A stretch of DNA of 24,022 bases from Ignavibacteria bacterium (GTDB taxonomy: Bacteria > Bacteroidota > Ignavibacteria > Tepidaquicellales > OLB5), in contig JAUQWT010000172.1 of assembly GCA_030835005.1 (NCBI GenBank), positions 1 to 24,022 of the forward strand, in the 5' to 3' direction. The translations under genes and the position numbers were made by a program. The notes under the pieces were generated by a model. It had not been told where the DNA came from and ran no database searches. It worked only from the letters and a program-made list of their open reading frames with translations. Shown piece after piece: positions 16,367-24,022 of the stretch (position 1 is the stretch's first letter; every line of letters begins with the position of its first letter).

Positions 16367-18928
16367 ATGAATAAGCCAATATTTATAATTGCATTCATAT
16401 TTTTTTCTGTTACATATTCACAGGTTGTAAATGTACCGTTTATCATCTATGATAACGGTACTTCACAGGGCAGGGATACTTTGAGATTTGGCTTGGACCC
16501 CACGGCAACAGACGGAATTGACGCGGCGCTTGGAGAATTTCAATTACCGCCGCCTCCTCCTTCCGGAATTTTTGACTGCAGATTTGTAGGAGAGGATATT
16601 TCAATTCCGCAAATGGGACAGGGAATGGACAGGGATTACAGGCAGGGAACAAATATTTTTGTTGGCAATAAGCTGCATGAATTGAAATTCCAGAGAGGTT
16701 CAACTGCTACTACTATAACTATAAGCTGGAACATGCCGGCAGGAATAACCGGAAAGTTAACTGACCTTGTAGGAGGTGTAATTGTTAATGATACTATGGC
16801 TGGAAGCGGAAGCATTAATATTACTAATGGAGCCATAAATAAATTATTTATGAGGATCTATTACTCCCTGGCTCCGACTCCTCCTCCGGCTCCGGGATTG
16901 ATAACTCCTTCTAACGGAGCAATTTGCGTTCCGATTACACCTGCACTTGACTGGACAGATGCTTTAAGCGCAACAAGCTATGGAGTGCAGGTTGCAACAG
17001 ATCCTGCATTTTCAAACATCATCATAAATGTGAACAATCTTCCTGCATCTCAGTATTCAGTTCCATCCGGTTTGGCTCATGGCACGTTATATTATTGGCG
17101 AGCAAATGCATCTAATGCCGGAGGCGCTGGTTCATGGTCCGGTATATGGAACTTTACCGCAGCAACTGTAAGTTTGCCCGGTCCGCCGGTTTTACTGACA
17201 CCGGTAAACGGTTCAACCGGAATATCATTGACCCCAATGCTTGATTGGTCCGATTTATCCGGTGCAGCTTCATATAAGATTGAAGTATCTGCAAGTAATG
17301 TGTTTACAACGATAACTGACTCTGCAACAGTTTCTGTATCCCAATATAATATTCCGGCAGGAAAGCTCAGTGCAGGTACTGCTTATTATTGGAGGGTGTT
17401 CGGGAAAAACATCTGTAATACAAGTCCTGCTTCAGCAGTATGGAATTTTACAACATCAGTAAACCCGCCACCTGCCCCGACTTTAATATTACCACTGAAT
17501 GCCTCATCATGTATATCATTAACTGCCCAGTTAGACTGGTCGGATGCAACCGGTGCAGCCAGCTATGGAGTTCAAGTATCTACAAGTCCTACATTTGCTA
17601 CTTATGTCATAAACGTATCAAATCTTCCAATATCACAATACTCAGTTTCTTCGGGCTTATCCAATAATACATTATATTACTGGCGCGCAAATGCCTCCAA
17701 TACAGGAGGGGCAGGCTCATGGTCGGCTGTGTGGAGCTTTACTACTGTAACAGTAAGTTTGCCGTCTCCGGTTACATTACTGACTCCATTAAATGGAGCT
17801 ATTGGCCAATCATTAACACCAACATTGGATTGGTCTGACCAGACAGGAGCAGCTTCATATAAAGTGGAGTTATCAACAAATAATTTATTTACTACAATTA
17901 CAGATTCTGCAACTATAGCTGTTTCCCAATATACAGTACCGTCCGGGAGACTTAGTACCGGTTCTGTATATTATTGGAGAGTATTCGGGAAAAACACATG
18001 TAATATAAGTCCAGCCTCACAGGTTTGGAATTTCACAACGGCAGTAAACCCGCCGATTGCTCCAACACTGGTTTCACCGCCAAATGCTGCCGTCTGCCAG
18101 TCTTTAACTTTGACACTGGATTGGTCGGATGTTACCGGTGCTGCAAGTTATACCGTACAGGTTTCGTTTGTTCCTTCATTTGCAACGATGGTGATTAATG
18201 AAAGCAACTTAACTTCTTCCCAGTACACGGTTCCTTCAAACCTTGTAAATAATACCCAATATTATTGGAGGGTCAATGCCGTTAATCCAGGGGGTACAAG
18301 TTCGTGGTCTTCCGTATGGAGTTTCACTACTACTACCGCGAGTCTTACTGCAAATCCTTTATTGTCATCTCCGGCAAATGGAGCTACAGGACAATCTTTA
18401 ACACCGGTATTAATCTGGTTCAAACTAAGCAATGCTTCTTCGTACCGGGTACAGATCTCAACCAGCAATCTATTTACAATAATAACAGATTCAGCAACGG
18501 TAACAGATTCCTTCTATACTGTTCCGGCAGGCAAATTAGCAAATCATGTTGTTTACTATTGGAGAGTATTTGGAACTAATACCTGTAATATCAGTCCGCC
18601 ATCGCTTATATGGAATTTTCAAACGGATTACATTGGGCTTTTGCAAAATTCAAATGACATCCCAAAAGAATATAAACTTTATGATAATTATCCAAATCCT
18701 TTTAATCCTTCAACAAGCATCCTGTTTGATATACCTCAAAGAACTTTTGTGACATTGAAGATTTGGGATTTATTGGGTAAGGAGGTATTCACGTTGATAC
18801 ACGATGAATTAAATCCGGGCAGATATGAATATACATTAAATGCTTTTGGATTAAGCAGCGGAATATATTTATATAAATTAGAAGCAAATAATTTTGTTGG
18901 TATAAAGAAAATGGTTCTGTTAAAATAG
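16367..18928 (+). CDS. T9SS-exported surface protein with six Fn3-like domains in an A-B-A-B-A-B array
   Basis: The 853-residue protein has a signal peptide (to TYS|Q, residue 18), then an N-terminal domain (about 20-170) with 'GLDPTATDGIDAALGE', 'PPPPPSGIFDCRFVG' and 'LHELKFQRG'. Six Fn3-like domains fill about 175-758, and the end (about 762-853) is a T9SS sorting domain ('DNYPNPFNPSTSILF', 'IWDLLGKEV', 'SSGIYLYKLEAN', ending KKMVLLK). The Fn3 domains alternate between two types and form three A-B pairs of exactly 195 residues. Type A has a Cys near its start (187, 382, 577); type B has a Cys near its end (350, 545, 740). The N-terminal domain is a close paralogue of the one in the next gene and is related to a C-terminal domain of the previous giant protein. 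Likely a cell-surface or secreted structural or binding protein; no enzyme domain is visible. Confidence 0.9.
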   Translation: MNKPIFIIAFIFFSVTYSQVVNVPFIIYDNGTSQGRDTLRFGLDPTATDGIDAALGEFQLPPPPPSGIFDCRFVGEDISIPQMGQGMDRDYRQGTNIFVGNKLHELKFQRGSTATTITISWNMPAGITGKLTDLVGGVIVNDTMAGSGSINITNGAINKLFMRIYYSLAPTPPPAPGLITPSNGAICVPITPALDWTDALSATSYGVQVATDPAFSNIIINVNNLPASQYSVPSGLAHGTLYYWRANASNAGGAGSWSGIWNFTAATVSLPGPPVLLTPVNGSTGISLTPMLDWSDLSGAASYKIEVSASNVFTTITDSATVSVSQYNIPAGKLSAGTAYYWRVFGKNICNTSPASAVWNFTTSVNPPPAPTLILPLNASSCISLTAQLDWSDATGAASYGVQVSTSPTFATYVINVSNLPISQYSVSSGLSNNTLYYWRANASNTGGAGSWSAVWSFTTVTVSLPSPVTLLTPLNGAIGQSLTPTLDWSDQTGAASYKVELSTNNLFTTITDSATIAVSQYTVPSGRLSTGSVYYWRVFGKNTCNISPASQVWNFTTAVNPPIAPTLVSPPNAAVCQSLTLTLDWSDVTGAASYTVQVSFVPSFATMVINESNLTSSQYTVPSNLVNNTQYYWRVNAVNPGGTSSWSSVWSFTTTTASLTANPLLSSPANGATGQSLTPVLIWFKLSNASSYRVQISTSNLFTIITDSATVTDSFYTVPAGKLANHVVYYWRVFGTNTCNISPPSLIWNFQTDYIGLLQNSNDIPKEYKLYDNYPNPFNPSTSILFDIPQRTFVTLKIWDLLGKEVFTLIHDELNPGRYEYTLNAFGLSSGIYLYKLEANNFVGIKKMVLLK
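16889..18643 (+). repeat. Three tandem 585-bp repeats coding Fn3 A-B domain pairs
   Basis: Equivalent codons start the three units at 16889, 17474 and 18059, exactly 585 bases (195 codons) apart. Each unit codes a type-A then a type-B Fn3-like domain. The units are clearly similar but not identical in sequence, so the array is not newly formed. Conserved points include 'YYWRANASN.GGAGSWS' (weaker in the third unit) and 'YYWRVFGKN.CN.SPAS'. The exact common length suggests unit-wise duplication with purifying selection against indels. Confidence 0.9.
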
Positions 18929-18949
18929 AACAATACTGCGATAGGTAAT

Positions 18950-19750
18950 TTGATAAGAATAATAACTGCATTATTATTGATTTCAACCGGAGTCAACTCT
19001 CAGTTATTAAAAATTGCATTAATTATTAATGATGGTGGTGCAAGCGGAACTGATACTCTATTTTTTGGGGTTGATCCTGAAGCAACTGATGGTATTGATA
19101 CAATTTTAGGTGAATACCAATTACCACCTGTACCCCCTACAGGGATTTTTGATTGCCGTTTTGTGGGAAATGATATCGAACCTCCTTTACCAATTGGACA
19201 AGGCTTAAATCGTGACTACAGGCAGGGAAATGAATCACTTAATGGTTCAAAGCTCCATGAGATCAAATTCCAAAAAGGAAGCGGTAACTTGATAGATATT
19301 CATTGGAGCCTGCCAAATGGAGTTTCAGGGAGATTGTATGACCTGCTTGGAGGAGTTGTGGTTAACGATTCTATGCATGGGAATGGAAGCATTACTATTG
19401 TTAATAATGCAATAGAAAAGCTCTTTATGAGAATCAACTATGCATTAGGATCAATTGGGATTAAAAGCATTTGCGGAAGAATTCCGGATTATTTTGGTCT
19501 TTTTCAAAACTTTCCAAACCCGTTTAACCCGAATACTAGAATTCGGTTTGCTGTTGCAAAACAGGATTTTATTGAGCTTAATATTTACGATGTAATGGGT
19601 AAAACCATAGCAATACTAGTTAATAATAATTTAAAACCGGGAGTTTACGAAGTTGAATGGAATGCAGAAGAGTTTTCAAGCGGGATTTATTTTTATAAAT
19701 TAATGAGCGATAAATATCTCGAAACAAAGAAGATGATATTATTGAAGTAA
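18950..19750 (+). CDS. Minimal T9SS-exported paralogue (GIFDCRF domain plus sorting domain)
   Basis: The 266-residue product has a signal peptide (to VNS|Q, residue 18), the 'GIFDCRF' domain (about 19-165) and a T9SS sorting domain (about 180-266: 'FQNFPNPFNPNTRIRFAV', 'IYDVMGKTI', 'SSGIYFYKLMSD', ending KKMILLK). Its N-terminal domain matches that of the upstream 853-residue protein nearly residue for residue in several blocks, including 'DPEATDGIDTILGEYQLPP', 'GQGLNRDYRQGN', 'KLHEIKFQKG' and 'LYDLLGGVVVNDSM'. It thus looks like the upstream protein without the Fn3 array. The start appears to be TTG at 18950: it is in the same frame as the upstream gene, whose TAG (18926-18928) lies 21 bases before, and no ATG occurs between them that gives a signal peptide. 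A weak AGGTAA precedes it. Expression may therefore be low. The function is unknown; a cell-surface role is inferred. Confidence 0.82.
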   Translation: MIRIITALLLISTGVNSQLLKIALIINDGGASGTDTLFFGVDPEATDGIDTILGEYQLPPVPPTGIFDCRFVGNDIEPPLPIGQGLNRDYRQGNESLNGSKLHEIKFQKGSGNLIDIHWSLPNGVSGRLYDLLGGVVVNDSMHGNGSITIVNNAIEKLFMRINYALGSIGIKSICGRIPDYFGLFQNFPNPFNPNTRIRFAVAKQDFIELNIYDVMGKTIAILVNNNLKPGVYEVEWNAEEFSSGIYFYKLMSDKYLETKKMILLK

Positions 19751-19869
19751 CCGGTTATTTAATAATTGATACCATTCAAAGTTATGATAATATTTTAAAG
19801 ATGATCCACTTAGTAATTTGCCCTAATTAAATTACAAAATTTCAGTATATTGCATAATTCAAAATTAGC

Positions 19870-19876
19870 AGGGGGC
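19870..19876 (+). promoter_or_regulatory. Shine-Dalgarno sequence of the YCF48-like membrane protein gene
   Basis: AGGGGGC ends four bases before the ATG at 19881 and fixes that start. The 130 bases between the preceding stop and this start are AT-rich and show no convincing terminator hairpin, so a promoter here is possible but not identifiable. Confidence 0.5.
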
Positions 19877-19880
19877 AGAA

Positions 19881-21419
19881 ATGAAAGAATTCCTGAGGAA
19901 ACCAACCTTATATATTATCACTTCTATAGTATTAATCGTCATCGTAATTATTTTACTCCTTAGGTCGTGCAATGATGGTGGAGTTATTGGAATTATTGGC
20001 GATAAAAAAAATGATTCCACAAAGACTTTCAACAAGAAAAAATTCAGAACCAAGAATTCGGTCATAACAACACGTGACTCTGCTGGGACAAACAAACCCG
20101 CAAATGTTACGAACAATGACCTGCTGGCAATATCACGTTTCGGCGCCGGCACATACTTGACAGTTGGCAAAGGGGGTACTATACTTACTACACATAACGG
20201 AGGCATAAACTGGGTTAGCAGAACAAGCGGAGTTGCAGTTGATCTGCTTGGAGCTTCCGTGCTGAATACAAGATCAATGCTGGCCGTCGGAAAGGGCGGG
20301 ACAATACTCCGTACAAATGATAATGGCGCTACATGGAGCCCGATTGCAAGCGGAACACCAAAAGATCTGAAAGCCATCTGTTTTGCTGACAGCATAACAG
20401 GTTACATCGTGGGAACTGACGGATTAATTCTAAAAACTTCGAATGCCGGTGTGAACTGGAGTTCAATTAGTCTTGGGAGCCCTATAGCACTAAATTCAGT
20501 TAGTTTTGTTGGATTAAAAGGTTTTATTGCTGCTGATGGGGGAAGCATATACAGAACAACAAATGGCGGCGGCGCATGGATGATTGATACTTCATTGCCA
20601 TCTAATGCAAATCTATCGGGAGTATCTTTTAACAGCACAAAGAGAGGAACAATTATTGATATTGACGGCAGGATTTATGATACAAAAGACGGCGGCGCCA
20701 CGTGGCTTCTTACGAATCAGTTAACAGGTAAAAAACTCAACGGCGTTCACCGCATAAGTAATAAGACTTCATTTATTGTAGGCAAAGGGATCATTGTAAG
20801 AGACGATAATGCAGTTTTGACCAAACTGGATACAGCCGGTTCACGTGTTTACAATGCTGTTGACCCATATCCCTATATGAGCGGCTACGCATGCGGAAAT
20901 GGAGGGTTAATGGCAGGCGTAAACATCACTACCTGTAATGATAATAATCACCACAACCTGGTTTTTTATGCAACCGGCGAAGGTACATGGCACCTTTCTT
21001 TAAGAGTAAGCGGCTATCATAATAAGAAAAATCTTTGCAGGATCATAAGCCCGGGATTTACGCTTGACCAGTCAATAATGGCCGGCTGGACTCAAATTGA
21101 CAGAGAACCGATGACTGGATTTCCGATACTTGATTTTGTTCCTTTTGACCCCAATGAACCTGATTCACCAACATACGCTTTTGGAAATGATTTTGTTGAT
21201 ATTGACCTGACCGGATATTACCAGGAAGAAAACCAAAGCGGAGCAAACCGCAATAGCCCGTCATCGGTTCAGCTTGACCTTGTTTTAACTCCCATACAGG
21301 GAAACTCAGGCAGCTCAGGGAGTTTTCAATTCTATTTTGGCAGTGTTAGTACCGGAGTTAATGATAATTTGAGTGATGACTTCTGTCATTTTGTTACTTA
21401 TGAACTTTCAGGGGAATAA
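19881..21419 (+). CDS. Membrane-anchored YCF48-like beta-propeller protein
   Basis: The 512-residue protein begins with a strongly hydrophobic segment at residues 8-27 (PTLYIITSIVLIVIVIILLL) followed by RSC, then a Lys/Asn/Thr-rich linker. This is most likely an uncleaved anchor; Cys30 is a poor lipobox because of the Arg before it. Residues about 75-345 form a YCF48/HCF136-type propeller with repeating 'VG.GG.IL.T..(N/D)G..W' blades: 'GKGGTILTTHNGGINW', 'GKGGTILRTNDNGATW', 'GTDGLILKTSNAGVNW', 'ADGGSIYRTTNGGGAW', 'DIDGRIYDTKDGGATW'. Family members in phototrophs assist photosystem II assembly; in other bacteria the fold is a general protein-binding propeller. The C-terminal about 165 residues ('HHNLVFYATGEGTWHLSLRV', 'FGNDFVDIDLTGYYQ') form an unrecognised, probably all-beta domain. 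It ends 18 bases before a MalT-like regulator gene, so the two are probably co-transcribed. Confidence 0.8.
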   Translation: MKEFLRKPTLYIITSIVLIVIVIILLLRSCNDGGVIGIIGDKKNDSTKTFNKKKFRTKNSVITTRDSAGTNKPANVTNNDLLAISRFGAGTYLTVGKGGTILTTHNGGINWVSRTSGVAVDLLGASVLNTRSMLAVGKGGTILRTNDNGATWSPIASGTPKDLKAICFADSITGYIVGTDGLILKTSNAGVNWSSISLGSPIALNSVSFVGLKGFIAADGGSIYRTTNGGGAWMIDTSLPSNANLSGVSFNSTKRGTIIDIDGRIYDTKDGGATWLLTNQLTGKKLNGVHRISNKTSFIVGKGIIVRDDNAVLTKLDTAGSRVYNAVDPYPYMSGYACGNGGLMAGVNITTCNDNNHHNLVFYATGEGTWHLSLRVSGYHNKKNLCRIISPGFTLDQSIMAGWTQIDREPMTGFPILDFVPFDPNEPDSPTYAFGNDFVDIDLTGYYQEENQSGANRNSPSSVQLDLVLTPIQGNSGSSGSFQFYFGSVSTGVNDNLSDDFCHFVTYELSGE

Positions 21420-21437
21420 AATCGGCAAAAACAATAA

Positions 21438-24022
21438 GTGATACTAAAGAGATTATTAAAGCCGCCATCCTTACCGGAAGCGGTGATACATCGGAGCAGA
21501 TTAGACGATCTGCTTCGGAGCAACTCCGGTAAATCTCTTATATTAGTATGCGCAGCTGCAGGATACGGCAAAACAATTCTGATCACCGATTCATTTTCAA
21601 AAAACAGAATTGTCTCATGGCTGCAGGGCGACCCCATGATCCACAATATACTAACCTTATTTGAATATCTAACTGAAGCTATAAGGCAAAACCATACGCA
21701 CTTTGGAGCAAGTACGCTTGAGTTTATCTCTGCAACATCAGCATCATGGGCTGATACAGAATCTGAAATTGATGATATAGTTACCGTTTTTATAAACGAT
21801 CTCAGCGGACACATTTCAGAGGAGGTTATCCTGATAATAGATGACTATCATTTGCTTTGTGAAGAGAAAAAGGATCTGTTAAGTGTTGCTATGAATAAAC
21901 TGCTGAGACATCTGCCTGAGAATTTGAAGTTGATTATCAGCACACGGGAAATGCCTGAACTTGATCTTATGCGCCTTAAAGCCAAAAGAAGATTTTTTGA
22001 TATTAAAACCGCTGAACTTGCATTTACAACCAAAGAAATATCTGAATTAACAAAGAAGATCTACAATAATGAACTTTCATTAAGTGACGCTGAAAATCTG
22101 AGGAATCAATCATCAGGATGGATCACGGGTGTTCATTTAATGTATCAATCCGAAGGCAAGGCGTTTAAGGTTGAGGGGAATGAAAAAGATATATTCAATT
22201 TTTTTGCTGAAGATATCTTCAATAAGCTAAATCCAGACTATCAACATTTTATCATCTCATCATCTTTGATTGATGGTTTTTCAGCCGAGGACACTGACAA
22301 ACTTCTGGGAATTACTTCATCCGAACAGATAATAAGCGAACTTGTAAAAAAGAATATCTTTATTGAATCCTTTGAATCGAATTCAGTTGTCACTCATTCG
22401 TATCAAAAGCTCTTTTCGGCATTTCTCAGATCTGTAATAGAAAAGAAAATAGACGAAGAGACTATTAATGCTTTGTGTTACAGGGCTTCATTAATATACA
22501 GAGAGAAAAACGAGATAATCAAAGCTGTTAAATATGCGATAAAAGCGGATGATCCAGAGTGTGCTTTGGAGATAATTAATAACAGTTTTGAACAAGCTTT
22601 TGAGAACGGTGAGTATCAAACATTGAGTATATGTTTTGATATTATCGGGTGGGATACTATTCAAAAAAATGAGAGTACATTACTGAATTTCCTGAAACTC
22701 AGTATTTCCATAAACTCCTTATCTGATGCTGAAAAATGCATAAATAGCATTGAAATAGCAGGTGAAACCGGGATCTCTGATCCATTCTATGAAGATTATC
22801 TGTTATGCAAGGCGGAATATTTGCTGTTGAAAACAGGTTACGATGATTCAATTGCAATTCTTGAAAAGATGATGGAAACAAATCCAAACACTTTTTACAA
22901 AGACAGGCTAATTATACTGCTTGCTAAAAATTATTATAGAAAAGGATTTGAACATTATGAGAAAGTTGTAGAACTCACAAACAGTCTTCTGGAAGCGAAT
23001 AAGAATCTGGATAACTTGATAAAGATAGAATTATTGAAAATTCTTGGAAATATATATTCTGACAGGGGTGAAACGCTAACAACGATAAAATATTATGAAC
23101 AGACACTTGAACTGGAAAAGAATATTATCAAAACATTCAAAACCCGATCAAACCTTTCGGATTTCTATTCTCATGCTGGCAGATTTGACAAATCATTTGC
23201 TTATCTTGAAAGTGCAAGAGAATTGTATGAGAAATTCCCGGCAGCATTATTTGAAAGGATTTATTTACGATCACTTTTTAGTTTTCAAAGCGATATTGGA
23301 AATTATTCATTTGCCATTGGCACTTTGGCAAAACTTGAAACAAATGAGATGTTAAGCAAGAATAAACCTCTGTTTTTTGCACACTGGGTTGCCTTATGTG
23401 AAGTATATTATAGAGCAGAAAACAAAGCTATGTCAAAACAAGCCCTTAATATGCTTAAAAATAGTGAATTATTAGATATTGAATTCTACAAATTGCTTTA
23501 TGAGTTTTGCGATAAATTTTATGCATCAGAGGATATTGCTGGTACAAGTACAGAAGTCGCATTGACTAATATGTTAGACTTTTATACGGAACGGAATGTA
23601 CATTTAGTTATTCCATTGGCTGAATTTCATTTGGCAGAACATTATCTCCTGAGGGAAAATTTTGAGACTGCGGCGAATTTTTTGACCAAATCGCTTGAGT
23701 CTATCCGCTTAAAGGAATTCATTGCCTTTGCTCAACAGCAGTATATACTTTCACGGCATGTATATGATTTTGCGATCTCGCAGTATGTCGAAAAGAAATT
23801 TATCCGCGATATTCACTTCAGCGTTATAGATAAAGTTGAGCTGCCGTTCATAGATGATGAATTCAGGCAAAAACTGCTCAAGGATATAAATAAGATCACA
23901 GATATCAGATTTTGTTCTTTCGGCAAAACGGAATTTTACCTGAGAGGTGAGTTGATTCATGAAGATAAGTGGATACGCAAGAAAAGCAAAATACTGCTTG
24001 CTTATCTTATGAGTGATCCCGA
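21438..24022 (+). CDS. MalT-like STAND transcription regulator, 3' end beyond the window
   Basis: Reading from GTG 21438 (an in-frame TAA lies directly before it) gives at least 861 residues without a stop to the window edge. The N-terminus 'LKRLLKPPSLPEAVIHRSRL' matches the K-PP-P-R opening of MalT/LuxR-family STAND regulators. It is followed by Walker A GYGKT at 42-46, Walker B 'VILIIDDYHLL' with Asp135/136, the 'LIISTRE' motif with Arg170 and 'SSGWITGVHL' near 226-235. The long middle is helical, with TPR-like repeats (for example 'TTIKYYEQTLELEK'). The last visible section (about 822-861), 'DIRFCSFGKTEFYLRGELIH' and 'SKILLAYLMSD', is the start of a winged-helix DNA-binding domain of the SARP/OmpR-like type instead of a LuxR helix-turn-helix. 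Such proteins bind ATP and an effector, oligomerise, and activate promoters. It is the only DNA-binding protein in view and a candidate regulator of its neighbours. It lies 18 bases after the YCF48-like gene. Confidence 0.87.
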   Translation, partial: MILKRLLKPPSLPEAVIHRSRLDDLLRSNSGKSLILVCAAAGYGKTILITDSFSKNRIVSWLQGDPMIHNILTLFEYLTEAIRQNHTHFGASTLEFISATSASWADTESEIDDIVTVFINDLSGHISEEVILIIDDYHLLCEEKKDLLSVAMNKLLRHLPENLKLIISTREMPELDLMRLKAKRRFFDIKTAELAFTTKEISELTKKIYNNELSLSDAENLRNQSSGWITGVHLMYQSEGKAFKVEGNEKDIFNFFAEDIFNKLNPDYQHFIISSSLIDGFSAEDTDKLLGITSSEQIISELVKKNIFIESFESNSVVTHSYQKLFSAFLRSVIEKKIDEETINALCYRASLIYREKNEIIKAVKYAIKADDPECALEIINNSFEQAFENGEYQTLSICFDIIGWDTIQKNESTLLNFLKLSISINSLSDAEKCINSIEIAGETGISDPFYEDYLLCKAEYLLLKTGYDDSIAILEKMMETNPNTFYKDRLIILLAKNYYRKGFEHYEKVVELTNSLLEANKNLDNLIKIELLKILGNIYSDRGETLTTIKYYEQTLELEKNIIKTFKTRSNLSDFYSHAGRFDKSFAYLESARELYEKFPAALFERIYLRSLFSFQSDIGNYSFAIGTLAKLETNEMLSKNKPLFFAHWVALCEVYYRAENKAMSKQALNMLKNSELLDIEFYKLLYEFCDKFYASEDIAGTSTEVALTNMLDFYTERNVHLVIPLAEFHLAEHYLLRENFETAANFLTKSLESIRLKEFIAFAQQQYILSRHVYDFAISQYVEKKFIRDIHFSVIDKVELPFIDDEFRQKLLKDINKITDIRFCSFGKTEFYLRGELIHEDKWIRKKSKILLAYLMSDP

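Noticed and set aside
16889..18643. Tandem repeats as a CRISPR array or mobile element
   Set aside because: The 585-base units are coding Fn3 domain pairs within one frame; there are no short palindromic repeats, spacers or transposase genes.
19865..20395. 176-codon minus-strand open frame
   Set aside because: It lies opposite the YCF48-like gene, whose repeated blades are clear; the antisense product is only a shadow.
21398..21814. 138-codon minus-strand open frame
   Set aside because: It is antisense to the Walker A/B part of the MalT-like regulator, which reads without a stop on the plus strand.

Overview
The window most likely comes from the Bacteroidota/Chlorobiota superphylum, with Ignavibacteria-like bacteria as the best guess. 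Three large secreted proteins end in type IX secretion (T9SS) C-terminal sorting domains of the 'NYPNPFNP ... SGVYFY ... K' form that is common in Ignavibacteria. Signal peptides end in Ser/Ala/Cys followed directly by Gln. Several genes lack a clear Shine-Dalgarno sequence. The base composition is AT-rich. No species can be named from the sequence alone.

Layout. (1) 1-1500, minus strand: a 5' fragment of a DUF4256 gene running off the left edge, a radical SAM/SPASM-type protein, and tRNA-Ala(GGC). (2) About 1500-1767: a divergent intergenic region with a 14-bp imperfect inverted repeat. (3) 1768-10502, plus strand, one tight gene string: LPP20/FlgT-like secreted protein, small outer-membrane beta-barrel candidate, WD40-CsgG/FlgO-like fusion, small LPP20/FlgP-like protein, secreted papain-like peptidase with eight TPRs, then an AAA/STAND ATPase with TPRs. 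The ATPase is split by one in-frame TGA between its Walker A and Walker B motifs. (4) 10630-19750: three T9SS-exported surface proteins. They are a 1897-residue protein with ten Fn3-like domains around a YCF48-like propeller, an 853-residue protein with an A-B-A-B-A-B Fn3 array, and a 266-residue minimal paralogue. All three share a 'PP.PP.GIFD.RF' domain. (5) 19881-24022: a membrane-anchored YCF48-like propeller protein and, 18 nt downstream, a MalT-like STAND regulator whose C-terminal winged-helix DNA-binding domain is cut by the window edge.

How they may work together (inference). The 1768-6085 genes resemble the envelope families FlgT/FlgP (LPP20) and FlgO/CsgG and could form an outer-membrane or periplasmic assembly. 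The peptidase-TPR protein is encoded in the same string and overlaps the STAND ATPase gene by one base. The surface proteins look like cell-surface adhesins or scaffolds. The MalT-like protein is a candidate regulator of this surface locus. No mobile element, CRISPR array or rRNA was seen, and no stretch over 300 bases lacks a gene.
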